Positions 8,699 through 15,776 of a DNA stretch of 34,055 nt are shown here, piece after piece; position 1 is the stretch's first letter; each line of letters begins with the position of its first letter. Below the pieces are notes generated by a model. It was not told where the DNA came from and did no database searches. It worked only from the letters and a program-made list of their open reading frames with translations. The position numbers and the translations under genes were made by a program. The DNA comes from Microthrixaceae bacterium (GTDB lineage: Bacteria > Actinomycetota > Acidimicrobiia > Acidimicrobiales > Acidimicrobilacustridaceae). Where the stretch lies: contig CANFHM010000024.1 in NCBI GenBank assembly GCA_947446975.1, positions 1-34,055 on the forward strand, written 5' to 3'.

Positions 8699-9766
8699 TC
8701 AGAACGCCTTCGACAGCGCACCGATGGGCATATGCAGGTCCTCGAGCATCTGGAGGTCCTCATCGGCGGAGCGACCGAGCGTGGTGAGGTAGTTGCCCAC
8801 GATGAGGGCGTTGATCCCCGAGGTGAGACCGAGGGCCTGCAGCTCGCGCAGCGTGACCTCCCGACCGCCCGCGTAGCGCAGGATGACCGACGGCAGCCCG
8901 AGACGGAACAGGGCGATCCAGCGGATGGCCTCGAGCGGTTCGACCAGCGGGCGGCCGGAGAACGGGGTGCCGGGGCGGGGATTGAGGAAGTTCACGGGCA
9001 CCTCGGCCGGTTCCACCGCCCGGAGCTGCCCGATGAGCTCGAGACGCTGATCCACCGACTCCCCCATGCCGAGCAGCACACCGCAGCACAGCTCCATGCC
9101 GTGATCGCGCACCAGCTTGCAGGTGTCGAAGCGCTCGGCCCATGAGTGGGTGGTGACGACGTTCGGGAAGAACGACTCGGAGGTCTCGAGGTTGTGGTTG
9201 TAGCGATGCACGCCGCCCTCGGCGAGACGACGGGCCTGCTCATCGGTGACGATGCCGGCGCTGACGGCCACGTTGAGACCGGTCTCCTCGCGCACGATCG
9301 GCACCAGTTCGAGGATGCGCTGCATGGTGCGCTCATCAGGGCCGCGGATGGCCAGCACGATGCAGAACTCGCTGGCTCCGAGCGCCGCGGTCTCGCGGGC
9401 GGCCTCGATGACCTCGGCGGTGTCGAGGAACGGTGTGGCCTGCACCGGCGATTCGAACTTCGCCGACTGGGAACAGAAGTGACAGTCCTCGGGGCAGCCA
9501 CCGGTCTTGGCCGAGAGGATCCCCTCCACCTCGACGGTGTCGCCGCACCATTCGAGGCGCACATCATGGGCCAGCGCGGCGAGCGCCGGCACCGAGGAGT
9601 CCGGCACATCGGCCAGCGCCGAGAGTTCATCGAGCGTGAGCTGACGTCGCTCGTCGAGCAGGGCGACTCCGGCGGCCCGGATGGCCTCGCGGGCCGCCTC
9701 GGTCGAGAGTCGGGGCCGCTCGGGCACACGGGGGTTCGGGGTGAGTGCGACAGGGACGTCAGACAT
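8699..9766 (-). CDS. bioB: Biotin synthase BioB
   Basis: The protein has 355 residues. It is a radical SAM enzyme that inserts sulfur into dethiobiotin, the last step of biotin synthesis. The [4Fe-4S] triad is CPEDCHFC (C91, C95, C98). Family landmarks YNHNLETS (189-196) and GMGES are present, and the C-terminal barrel is complete. Aligning by eye with E. coli BioB, C135 corresponds to Cys97, C227 to Cys188 and R297 to Arg260. The position of Cys128, a [2Fe-2S] ligand, is Ala167, and an extra cysteine (C228) follows C227. The preceding homology-free frame is open to 9985, but the ATG at 9766 begins the family-like sequence. No Shine-Dalgarno sequence is visible; TACCCT 8 nt upstream may be a -10 for a near-leaderless mRNA. 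Co-transcribed with bsaP. Confidence 0.95.
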   Translation of the reverse strand: MSDVPVALTPNPRVPERPRLSTEAAREAIRAAGVALLDERRQLTLDELSALADVPDSSVPALAALAHDVRLEWCGDTVEVEGILSAKTGGCPEDCHFCSQSAKFESPVQATPFLDTAEVIEAARETAALGASEFCIVLAIRGPDERTMQRILELVPIVREETGLNVAVSAGIVTDEQARRLAEGGVHRYNHNLETSESFFPNVVTTHSWAERFDTCKLVRDHGMELCCGVLLGMGESVDQRLELIGQLRAVEPAEVPVNFLNPRPGTPFSGRPLVEPLEAIRWIALFRLGLPSVILRYAGGREVTLRELQALGLTSGINALIVGNYLTTLGRSADEDLQMLEDLHMPIGALSKAF

Positions 9767-9774
9767 GAGGGCCA

Positions 9775-9780
9775 AGGGTA
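9775..9780 (-). promoter_or_regulatory. Possible -10 element upstream of bioB
   Basis: TACCCT on the minus strand lies 8 nt before the bioB ATG in the 59-nt gap after rnj. It fits the TANNNT consensus, and there is no ribosome binding site, as expected for a leaderless or near-leaderless mRNA. No -35 box is evident. No biotin-repressor palindrome was recognised in the gap. Confidence 0.3.
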
Positions 9781-9825
9781 GGCGCCTCCGCCCACCTCCC
9801 GGAAACGCAGCGCACGGAGCGGACC

Positions 9826-11511
9826 TCAGGCCTCCATGATGACCGGCACGATCATCGGACGACGCTTGGTCTGCTCGCTCACGAACTTGCCGGCAGCCCG
9901 GCGCACGACCCTCGACAGCGATTCGGTGTCGGTGGCGTTGTTGCGCATGGAGTCGAGCACGGCGACCCGCACACGCTCGGCGCACATGTCGAGGAGATCC
10001 TCGGCCTCGGGAGCATGCACCCAGCCCCTCGTGATGATCTCGGGGCCCATCATGATCGAGTGGTCCTGGAGATCGACGCCGACGATCACCACGACCACGC
10101 CCTCATCGGCCAGCACCCGTCGATCACGGAGCACACCGGTACCGACATCACCGATGATGCCGTCGACGTAGAGGTACCCCGCCGGCACCTGTGCCGATGG
10201 CCGCATGCCCTTCTCGTCGAGGATGACCTGATCGCCGTCGGTGCAGACGATGATGTGGTCGGCGGGCACGCCCATCTGACGGCCCAGCTTGGCGTGGGCC
10301 ACGAGGTGGCGGTACTCGCCGTGCACCGGGATGAACCATTCGGGCCGCACGATCGACAGCAGCATCTTGAGGTCCTCGGACTTGGCATGGCCGGAGGCGT
10401 GCACATCGGCGATACCCGAATGCACGACCTCCGCGCCGAGACGCACGAGTCCGTTGATGACCTTCGAGACGTCCTGCTCGTTGCCCGGGATGGGATGCGA
10501 ACTCATGATCACGACATCGTCGGAGCTGAGGGTGATCCAGCGGTTCTCGTTGGCAGCCATGAGCGCGAGCGCCGACATGGGCTCACCCTGACTGCCGGTG
10601 GAGATGATGCAGACCCTCTCCGGGGGAAGGTCATCGATGTCGGTGATGTCGCGCAGACGGTTCTCCGGGATGTTCAGCAGTCCCATCTCGCGGGCCATGC
10701 GCACGTTCTTCTTCATGGAGAGGCCCATGGTGGCCACCACCCGGTCGAAGGCGATGGCGGCATCGGCGATCTGCTGGACCCGATGGATGTGGCTGGCGAA
10801 GCAGGTCGTGATGATCCGCCGACCCTCGAAGCGGTGGAAGAGGTCGTAGAGCACCCCACCGACGGTGGTCTCTGACGCCGCATGGCCGCGTTCGTCGGCG
10901 TTGGTGGAGTCCGAGAGCAGCAGGCGGATGCCCTCGTCGGAGGCGATGGCACCGATGCGGGCGAGATCGGTCAGGCGGCCGTCGACCGGTGTGAGATCGA
11001 GCTTGAAATCACCGGTGTGCAGGATGACGCCCTGGGGCGTGTGGAACGCCGTGGCCAGACCATGGGGCACCGAATGGGTGACCGGGATGAACTCCACATC
11101 GAACGGACCGATCTGCCGGCGCTCACCGTCGGCGACGGCGATGAACTCGGTGCGGTCGAGCAGCCCCGCCTCCTCGATGCGATTGCGGGCCAGGCCGAGG
11201 GTGAGCGCCGAGCCGAAGATCGGGAACGACAGCTCGCGCAGCAGGTACGACAGACCGCCGACATGATCCTCGTGCCCATGGGTGGCGATGCAGCCCACGA
11301 TCCGATCGGCGTTCTCACGCAGATAGGTGAAATCGGGCAGGACGAGATCGATGCCCAGCATGTCGAGATCGGGGAACATGAGGCCGCAGTCGACCAGCAT
11401 GATCGAGCCATCCACCTCGATGCAGGCACAGTTGCGACCGATCTCGCCGAGCCCTCCGAGGAAGGTGACACGGACGGGGTTCTTCCCGGTCGATTCAGTT
11501 CGTCTGCTCAC
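9826..11511 (-). CDS. rnj: Ribonuclease J
   Basis: The protein has 561 residues, normal for RNase J. It is a metallo-beta-lactamase/beta-CASP ribonuclease with endo- and 5'-3' exonuclease activity, used in mRNA turnover and rRNA maturation. The metal-binding motif HGHEDH is at residues 78-83. The beta-CASP part includes STNADERGH and the late ISTGSQGEPMSAL stretch, and the C-terminal RNase J domain follows. The start is the GTG at 11511, whose GTGA overlaps the dapA stop. The frame is open upstream through dapA but reads only shadow sequence there. The dapA-rnj pairing is common in actinobacteria, and the tight overlap implies translational coupling to lysine/diaminopimelate synthesis. Confidence 0.95.
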   Translation of the reverse strand: MSRRTESTGKNPVRVTFLGGLGEIGRNCACIEVDGSIMLVDCGLMFPDLDMLGIDLVLPDFTYLRENADRIVGCIATHGHEDHVGGLSYLLRELSFPIFGSALTLGLARNRIEEAGLLDRTEFIAVADGERRQIGPFDVEFIPVTHSVPHGLATAFHTPQGVILHTGDFKLDLTPVDGRLTDLARIGAIASDEGIRLLLSDSTNADERGHAASETTVGGVLYDLFHRFEGRRIITTCFASHIHRVQQIADAAIAFDRVVATMGLSMKKNVRMAREMGLLNIPENRLRDITDIDDLPPERVCIISTGSQGEPMSALALMAANENRWITLSSDDVVIMSSHPIPGNEQDVSKVINGLVRLGAEVVHSGIADVHASGHAKSEDLKMLLSIVRPEWFIPVHGEYRHLVAHAKLGRQMGVPADHIIVCTDGDQVILDEKGMRPSAQVPAGYLYVDGIIGDVGTGVLRDRRVLADEGVVVVIVGVDLQDHSIMMGPEIITRGWVHAPEAEDLLDMCAERVRVAVLDSMRNNATDTESLSRVVRRAAGKFVSEQTKRRPMIVPVIMEA

Positions 11512-12389
11512 GCATACAGCCTCTCGTGCACCGCGAGCGCACGGGCCTCGAGATCCTCGGGGCCGAAGCCCATTGGTGGGCGGCACGGACCGGCGGGCTG
11601 TCCGAGCGCCCGCAACATGGCCTTGGTCGGCACCGGATTGGGATTGAGATCGCCGGTCTCGAAGGCATAGCTCTCGAGCAGGCGGGCGTTGAGGGCTCGG
11701 GCGGCGGCGATGTCGCCCCGCTGGAACGCGTGGATCATGTCGCGCATGACCGGGGCCGCCCAATGGGTGGCGACGCCGATGACCCCGACCGCACCGACGG
11801 CGAGCAACGGCAGGGTGAGCGAGTCGTCGCCGCTGAAGACCTCGAAACCGGCGGGTGCCGCAGCGATGACCTCGGCCGTGGCCCCCGGATCGCCGGCGGC
11901 ATCCTTGAGACCGACGACGTTCGGGATCTCGGTGGCGAAGCGCCCGATGAGTTCGGCGGAGATCTTGCGTCCGGTGCGGACCGGGATGTCGTAGACGATG
12001 ACCGGCAGCGGCGTGCAGGAGGCCACATGACGGAAATGCGCCTCGATGCCGGCCTGCGAGGGACGGTTGTAATAGGGGGTGACGACGAGCACGGCGTCCA
12101 TGCCGGCGTCGGCGGCCTGTGCGGTGAGTTCGCCGGCATGACGGGTGTCGTTGGTGCCCGATCCTGCGATGAGCGGCACGTCGACCGCGGCACGCACGGT
12201 GCGCCACAGCGCCACCTGCTCCTCGTCGGTGAGGCATGCCGCCTCGCCGGTGGTGCCCGACAGCACGAGGGCGTCGTTGCCCTGGGCGACCAGCCACCGG
12301 GCCAGTTCCGCAGCACCGTCGTGATCGAGGTCACCCGAGGGGGTGAACGGGGTGATCATGGCGGTGATCACGGAACCGAAGCGACTCAT
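11508..12389 (-). CDS. dapA: 4-hydroxy-tetrahydrodipicolinate synthase
   Basis: The protein has 293 residues, the standard DapA length. It condenses pyruvate with aspartate semialdehyde, the first committed step to diaminopimelate and lysine. The Schiff-base lysine is K162 (VGLKDAAGDP), the proton-relay tyrosine is Y133 (IVYDIPVRTG), and the pyruvate-binding GTTGE is at 45-49. Y107 in VTPYYNRPS and R138 complete the active site. The ATG at 12389 is preceded by TGG-TACGGT and a 6-nt gap, an extended -10 consistent with a leaderless mRNA. Its stop overlaps the rnj GTG. The partner enzyme DapB is encoded about 6 kb away at 18269-19057, separated from dapA by an accessory block. Confidence 0.95.
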   Translation of the reverse strand: MSRFGSVITAMITPFTPSGDLDHDGAAELARWLVAQGNDALVLSGTTGEAACLTDEEQVALWRTVRAAVDVPLIAGSGTNDTRHAGELTAQAADAGMDAVLVVTPYYNRPSQAGIEAHFRHVASCTPLPVIVYDIPVRTGRKISAELIGRFATEIPNVVGLKDAAGDPGATAEVIAAAPAGFEVFSGDDSLTLPLLAVGAVGVIGVATHWAAPVMRDMIHAFQRGDIAAARALNARLLESYAFETGDLNPNPVPTKAMLRALGQPAGPCRPPMGFGPEDLEARALAVHERLYA

Positions 12390-12395
12390 GGGATC

Positions 12396-12404
12396 ACCGT
12401 ACCA
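12396..12404 (-). promoter_or_regulatory. Extended -10 promoter for dapA-rnj
   Basis: On the minus strand TGG-TACGGT (extended -10 type, TGnTAnnnT) is followed by 6 nt and the dapA ATG. There is no good Shine-Dalgarno sequence, so the mRNA is probably leaderless. The element lies immediately downstream of the hairpin that ends the ferritin-like gene, so a terminator and the next promoter are packed into 64 nt. Confidence 0.45.
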
Positions 12405-12410
12405 GTGGGT

Positions 12411-12447
12411 CCCGTCGGCACCGGAACGGTTCCACGATGCCGACGGG
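12411..12447 (-). terminator. Hairpin terminator-like structure after the ferritin-like gene
   Basis: The arms cccgtcggca (12411-12420) and tgccgacggg (12438-12447) form a perfect 10-bp stem with a 17-nt loop, and the loop contains a smaller GGAA/TTCC stem. The structure begins 6 nt after the stop codon at 12454. No T-run follows, which is common for actinobacterial terminators. It insulates the accessory block from dapA. Confidence 0.5.
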
Positions 12448-12453
12448 GCTGGT

Positions 12454-13581
12454 TCAGGCGGATGCGACCTCACCCTCGGCGAGTGCGAAGGTCTCGTACT
12501 CCTCCTCGGTGTCGGGCATGTGCTCGAAGTCGATGACACCGAGCTCGGTGAACTTGGTGCGCAGCCAGCCGTCGCCGGCGTCGAGCAGACCGAGCTTCTT
12601 GCAGTTCGGCACGATCTTGGCGAAGAGCATCTGCTGGAACAGCAGCTGGCCGGGATCATGCATCACGACCTGCACGGCCTCCTTCACGGGAACACCCATG
12701 CGCTCCCAGACCTCCTGCTGCAGGAAGCGATCGCGCATGCGCACGGCGGCCTCGAACGCGAACTCCTGACGTTCACGCAGCTCGGCCTGGGTGAGATCGG
12801 CGTAGTACTCCTTCAGCGAGAGCACACCGAAGGCCACGTGGCGGGCCTCATCGCTCATGACGTAGCGCAGCAGCTGCTTGAGCAGCGGCTCGGTGGTCAT
12901 CTGATGCATGAACCCGAAGGCGGCCAGCGCCAGACCCTCGACCATGATCTGCATGCCGAGATAGGTCATGTCCCAGCGGCTGTCGGCGACGATGTCGTCG
13001 AGCAGCATCTCGAGATGGGCGTTGACCGGGTAGAAGCCCGAGAGCTTGTCCTGCAGGTACTTGGCGAAGACCTCGACGTGACGGGCCTCGTCCATGACCT
13101 GGGTGGCGGCGTAGTACTTGGCGTCGATCCACGGCACGGTCTCGACGATCTTGGCGGTGCAGATGAGCGCACCCTGCTCGCCGTGCATGAACTGGCTGAG
13201 GGTCCAGTTCTGGGCCTCGATGCCGAGCTGCACCCACTCCTTGTCGCCCCACTTCTCGAAGCAGGTTCCCGAGACGTCGAGATCGGCGCCGCGGTTGTTG
13301 GCAGCCTGGTTGGCCACCACGACGGCCTCCTGATCGACATCGATGTGCCACGGGAGATCGGTCTCACCGTTCCACTGGGAGGTCTTGGCCTTCTCGTAGA
13401 GCTTGTTGAGCGCCGGACGCTCGCCCTTCTCGTAGTTCCACGTGAAGATCGAATCGGCGTTGTCCTCGACGGTGTGGATGGTCTCGTGGACGTCCTTGTT
13501 CGAGATCGAGAGGATCGCCTCGAGATCGTTGATGTCGCTGCGTCCGATGATCGATTCGGTGGAGGATTCGGTCGAGGTCAT
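12454..13581 (-). CDS. Ferritin-like diiron protein, putative oxidase/oxygenase
   Basis: The protein has 375 residues and is predicted mostly helical. It contains two copies of the diiron motif E-x29-E-x2-H: E135 with E165/H168 (DEARH) and E215 with E245/H248 (DEARH again). These are the six ligands expected for a carboxylate-bridged diiron four-helix bundle, as in ribonucleotide reductase R2, acyl-ACP desaturases and bacterial multicomponent monooxygenases. The length and intact ligands suggest an oxygen-activating enzyme rather than iron storage; no signal peptide or membrane segment is present. I do not recognise a characterised orthologue and the substrate is unknown. The ATG has a perfect AAGGAG 5 nt upstream. 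It lies 20 nt after tetR1 and is probably under the TetR operator at 14316-14342. The nearby acyl-CoA ligase makes an acyl substrate conceivable. Confidence 0.85.
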   Translation of the reverse strand: MTSTESSTESIIGRSDINDLEAILSISNKDVHETIHTVEDNADSIFTWNYEKGERPALNKLYEKAKTSQWNGETDLPWHIDVDQEAVVVANQAANNRGADLDVSGTCFEKWGDKEWVQLGIEAQNWTLSQFMHGEQGALICTAKIVETVPWIDAKYYAATQVMDEARHVEVFAKYLQDKLSGFYPVNAHLEMLLDDIVADSRWDMTYLGMQIMVEGLALAAFGFMHQMTTEPLLKQLLRYVMSDEARHVAFGVLSLKEYYADLTQAELRERQEFAFEAAVRMRDRFLQQEVWERMGVPVKEAVQVVMHDPGQLLFQQMLFAKIVPNCKKLGLLDAGDGWLRTKFTELGVIDFEHMPDTEEEYETFALAEGEVASA

Positions 13582-13601
13582 GGTGTCTCCTTGGATGTTG
13601 C

Positions 13602-14312
13602 TCAGATCCGGCTGAGCTCGGGTTCGGGGGTGATGCAGAAGAAGGTGCCGACGAGGCGCCGGCAGTGGGAGGGGTCGGTGAGGTCGAGCGGGCCGCCCGG
13701 CGTGCGCAGCTGCGCCAGCACGACACGGGCCACCCAGTCGGCGGCCTCACGGGCCTGCGCCCCGGTGACGAAGCGACCGAACAGCAGCGGCGACCACAGG
13801 GCCACACGGTCGAGCACCGGGGTGAGACCGTCGAACGAGAGGAACGGCAGGATGGCTCCCGGTTCCTCGACGAGCAGCCGCTGCAGCGCCGTGGATTCGG
13901 CCAGCATCGAGGTGGCGGTGCTGATGGACAGGGCGACGGCGTCGTGGAGATCGGATGCTTCGGCCACTGCGTCGATACAGGCGCCGATGATGACGGCGAG
14001 GCCGTGATCCACGGCGGCCACCAGCAGACCGGTGCGGCCGCCGGGGATGACCCGGTAGATCGTGGCCCGTCCGCAGCCCGCCTCGACGGCGACATCGTCG
14101 ACGGAGGTCGCCCGCAGGCCCCGTGCGGCCACACAGGTGAGGAAGGCCCGGCAGATCCGGGTGGTGAGCTCGGAGGTCTCGAACGGGAGGAGCGCAGCAG
14201 CGCCCGACACGGCTGACACGGCTGACTCGGCTGACTCGGCTGACGCGGCTGACACGACTGACACGGCTGGGGCGTCAGGGTGTGTCTCCTCGAGCAGTTT
14301 GACCGATGTCAC
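13602..14312 (-). CDS. TetR family transcriptional regulator (copy 1)
   Basis: The full reading frame encodes 236 residues from a GTG at 14312. A TetR-type helix-turn-helix lies at about residues 50-90 (TSVDDVAVEAGCGRATIYR). The C-terminal ligand domain resembles that of the neighbouring TetR at 14340-14927 in several blocks (LL..EP.A.L; TPG...DL.DP). The N-terminal 45 residues are unusual: a 9-bp tandem repeat encodes a Ser/Ala/Val/Glu-rich stretch. Several GTG codons inside the repeat could also serve as starts, so the true N-terminus is uncertain; it may be nearer residue 35. A perfect palindrome lies 3-30 nt upstream of the GTG, which implies autoregulation. The ferritin-like gene follows after 20 nt and is the likely target. 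Confidence 0.88.
   Translation of the reverse strand: MTSVKLLEETHPDAPAVSVVSAASAESAESAVSAVSGAAALLPFETSELTTRICRAFLTCVAARGLRATSVDDVAVEAGCGRATIYRVIPGGRTGLLVAAVDHGLAVIIGACIDAVAEASDLHDAVALSISTATSMLAESTALQRLLVEEPGAILPFLSFDGLTPVLDRVALWSPLLFGRFVTGAQAREAADWVARVVLAQLRTPGGPLDLTDPSHCRRLVGTFFCITPEPELSRI
14213..14266. repeat. In-frame 9-bp tandem repeat inside tetR copy 1
   Basis: Six consecutive 9-bp units of the form ctgac(a/t/g)cg(g/a) run from 14213 to 14266, with a partial unit before and after. On the coding strand they encode Val/Ala/Glu-Ser-Ala triplets. Because the unit is a multiple of three, slippage changes the length without a frameshift. It lies upstream of the DNA-binding domain. Confidence 0.85.
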
Positions 14313-14315
14313 AGA

Positions 14316-14342
14316 TGAGACAGTATCGGCTCTTCTGTCTCA
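14316..14342. promoter_or_regulatory. Perfect palindrome, probable TetR operator
   Basis: The arms TGAGACAG (14316-14323) and CTGTCTCA (14335-14342) are exact reverse complements separated by 11 bp. The size and symmetry suit a TetR-family dimer. The site starts 3 nt before the GTG of tetR copy 1, covers a possible -10 (GATACT on the minus strand, 14322-14327), and ends on the stop codon of tetR copy 2. Binding would block transcription of tetR copy 1 and the ferritin-like gene. Which of the two TetR proteins binds is not decided by the sequence. Confidence 0.72.
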
Positions 14343-14927
14343 CGGCGAATCATGGACGAGGATCCCGTGCATGAACCGGGTGCGCACCAGTTCGGCCCGT
14401 TGCACCGGATCGGCGAGGTCCCATCGCCCGGGCGTACCCAGATATGACAGGAAGAGGCGACCGAGGTGGTCGGCGGCGATCCCGATGTCGAGTCCGTCGA
14501 TCATCCGACCCGCATCGCGCTCCTGCTCGAGCTGCTCGGCGATGTACGCCACCACCAGACCGAGCACCAGATCCGTGGCCACCGCCAGCTCGGTGAGCAC
14601 GGCCTCCGGTTCGGTTCGCAGCAGCCGGTGCAGCAGCGCGTGATCGGCCAGCGCCCCTCCCCCGGCGACGAACGCCAGATCGATCCTGGCGCTGAGGTCC
14701 GGCGCGTCGGCGATCGCCCGCTCGATGGCGGCGAAGAACCGGCCCACCTCCCAGGTGATGGTCTCGGAGAGCACCTGCTCGCGCCCGCCGGGGAAGTGCC
14801 GGTAGATCGTGGCCCGTCCGACCGATGCCCGACGGGCGATGTCCTCCACACTGGTGGCCGCGAGACCATCGACCTCGATGCAGCCCAGGGCGGCGGCGAG
14901 GATCCGATCCCGTGTCCCGATGCTCAT
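14340..14927 (-). CDS. TetR family transcriptional regulator (copy 2)
   Basis: The protein has 195 residues, typical for TetR. The N-terminal helix-turn-helix is clear (TSVEDIARRASVGRATIYR, about residues 24-42), followed by RHFPGGREQVL. The remaining helical domain would bind an unknown ligand and mediate dimerisation. RATIYR..PGGR and several C-terminal blocks are shared with tetR copy 1, so the two are probably an old tandem duplication. The ATG at 14927 overlaps the SURF1 stop (ATGA); the frame is open further upstream, but only as a shadow of the SURF1 gene. No ribosome site is present, so translation is probably coupled to SURF1. Confidence 0.9.
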   Translation of the reverse strand: MSIGTRDRILAAALGCIEVDGLAATSVEDIARRASVGRATIYRHFPGGREQVLSETITWEVGRFFAAIERAIADAPDLSARIDLAFVAGGGALADHALLHRLLRTEPEAVLTELAVATDLVLGLVVAYIAEQLEQERDAGRMIDGLDIGIAADHLGRLFLSYLGTPGRWDLADPVQRAELVRTRFMHGILVHDSP

Positions 14928-15760
14928 GTCGCCGGGTGGTCGCCCGCCGGGTCCGACCCGACGAGCTCGCCGGATTCCTCGATCTGATGGCGACGACGGC
15001 CGATCCGCCGCAGCAGCAGCGGGTACACCACGAGGGTCATGGCGCTGAACGTGAACCACTGCAGTGCGTAGCTGAGATGGGGCCCCTCATCGGAGAGGTC
15101 GGGGGGCGGGACGGGAGCCGGGATGGCGAGGGCCTCGGGCTGCGGCGGGGTCTGCGTCTGGAGATCCACATACAGCGGCAGGAGCTTCTCGTCGACCTGC
15201 TGGCCGAGTCGGGCGACGTCGACGCGGGCGAGGGTGCGCAGGGTCCCCTCTGCGGCGTCGGCGGGGCCGCTCACCACACCACCGGTGGCACGCACCTGGG
15301 GCTGTTCGATCGACCCGGTGACCGACACCCGACCGGCGGGCGGGGCGAAATCGGACCAGGAGCCGTCCGCCGTGTAGCTGTAGGGGATCCAGCCCCGATT
15401 GACGACCAGCGCCGTGCCGTCACCGAGATCGAGCGGTGTGAGCACCCAGTACCCCGGCGCACTGTTCTGGGTGCGATTGGTGACGAGCACCTGCTGATCG
15501 ACGAGATACGTGCCCACCGCCGAGACCGACCGGTACTTCACCGACTCGACCTGATCATGGGTGGAGGCGACACCATCGGGCAGCAGCGTGCTGATGGGCT
15601 GCGCCGGTTGATCGATGGCGGCACGCATCTCGGCGTTGAACGCCTTGCGCTCGTCGAGTCGGCGCAGCTGCCAGAACCCGAGATTCACCATGAGCACCAC
15701 GACGACGATGACGAAGAGATGCGACAGGATCCACAGCGGGCGGAGCAGGAACCGGTACAC
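14924..15760 (-). CDS. SURF1 family protein (cytochrome oxidase biogenesis)
   Basis: The protein has 278 residues. It has a membrane segment at each end (about residues 8-28 and 235-255) and an extracytoplasmic middle domain, the standard SURF1/Shy1 topology. Landmarks are FWQLRRLDERKAFN after the first segment, a central NRGWIP motif and SYALQWF before the second. SURF1 proteins assist heme a insertion during assembly of aa3-type cytochrome c oxidase. The start is the GTG at 15760, giving MYRFLLRPLW at the N-terminus as in actinobacterial homologues; the frame continues upstream only as an overlap with the acyl-CoA ligase gene. It begins 16 nt after that gene and overlaps tetR copy 2. No oxidase subunit genes are in the window. 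Confidence 0.9.
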   Translation of the reverse strand: MYRFLLRPLWILSHLFVIVVVVLMVNLGFWQLRRLDERKAFNAEMRAAIDQPAQPISTLLPDGVASTHDQVESVKYRSVSAVGTYLVDQQVLVTNRTQNSAPGYWVLTPLDLGDGTALVVNRGWIPYSYTADGSWSDFAPPAGRVSVTGSIEQPQVRATGGVVSGPADAAEGTLRTLARVDVARLGQQVDEKLLPLYVDLQTQTPPQPEALAIPAPVPPPDLSDEGPHLSYALQWFTFSAMTLVVYPLLLRRIGRRRHQIEESGELVGSDPAGDHPAT

Positions 15761-15776
15761 GACGGTGACCGTAGGG

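Noticed and set aside
12343-14007. A 554-codon plus-strand frame opposite the diiron protein and tetR
   Set aside because: Antisense shadow; the minus strand carries intact diiron motifs and a TetR helix-turn-helix.
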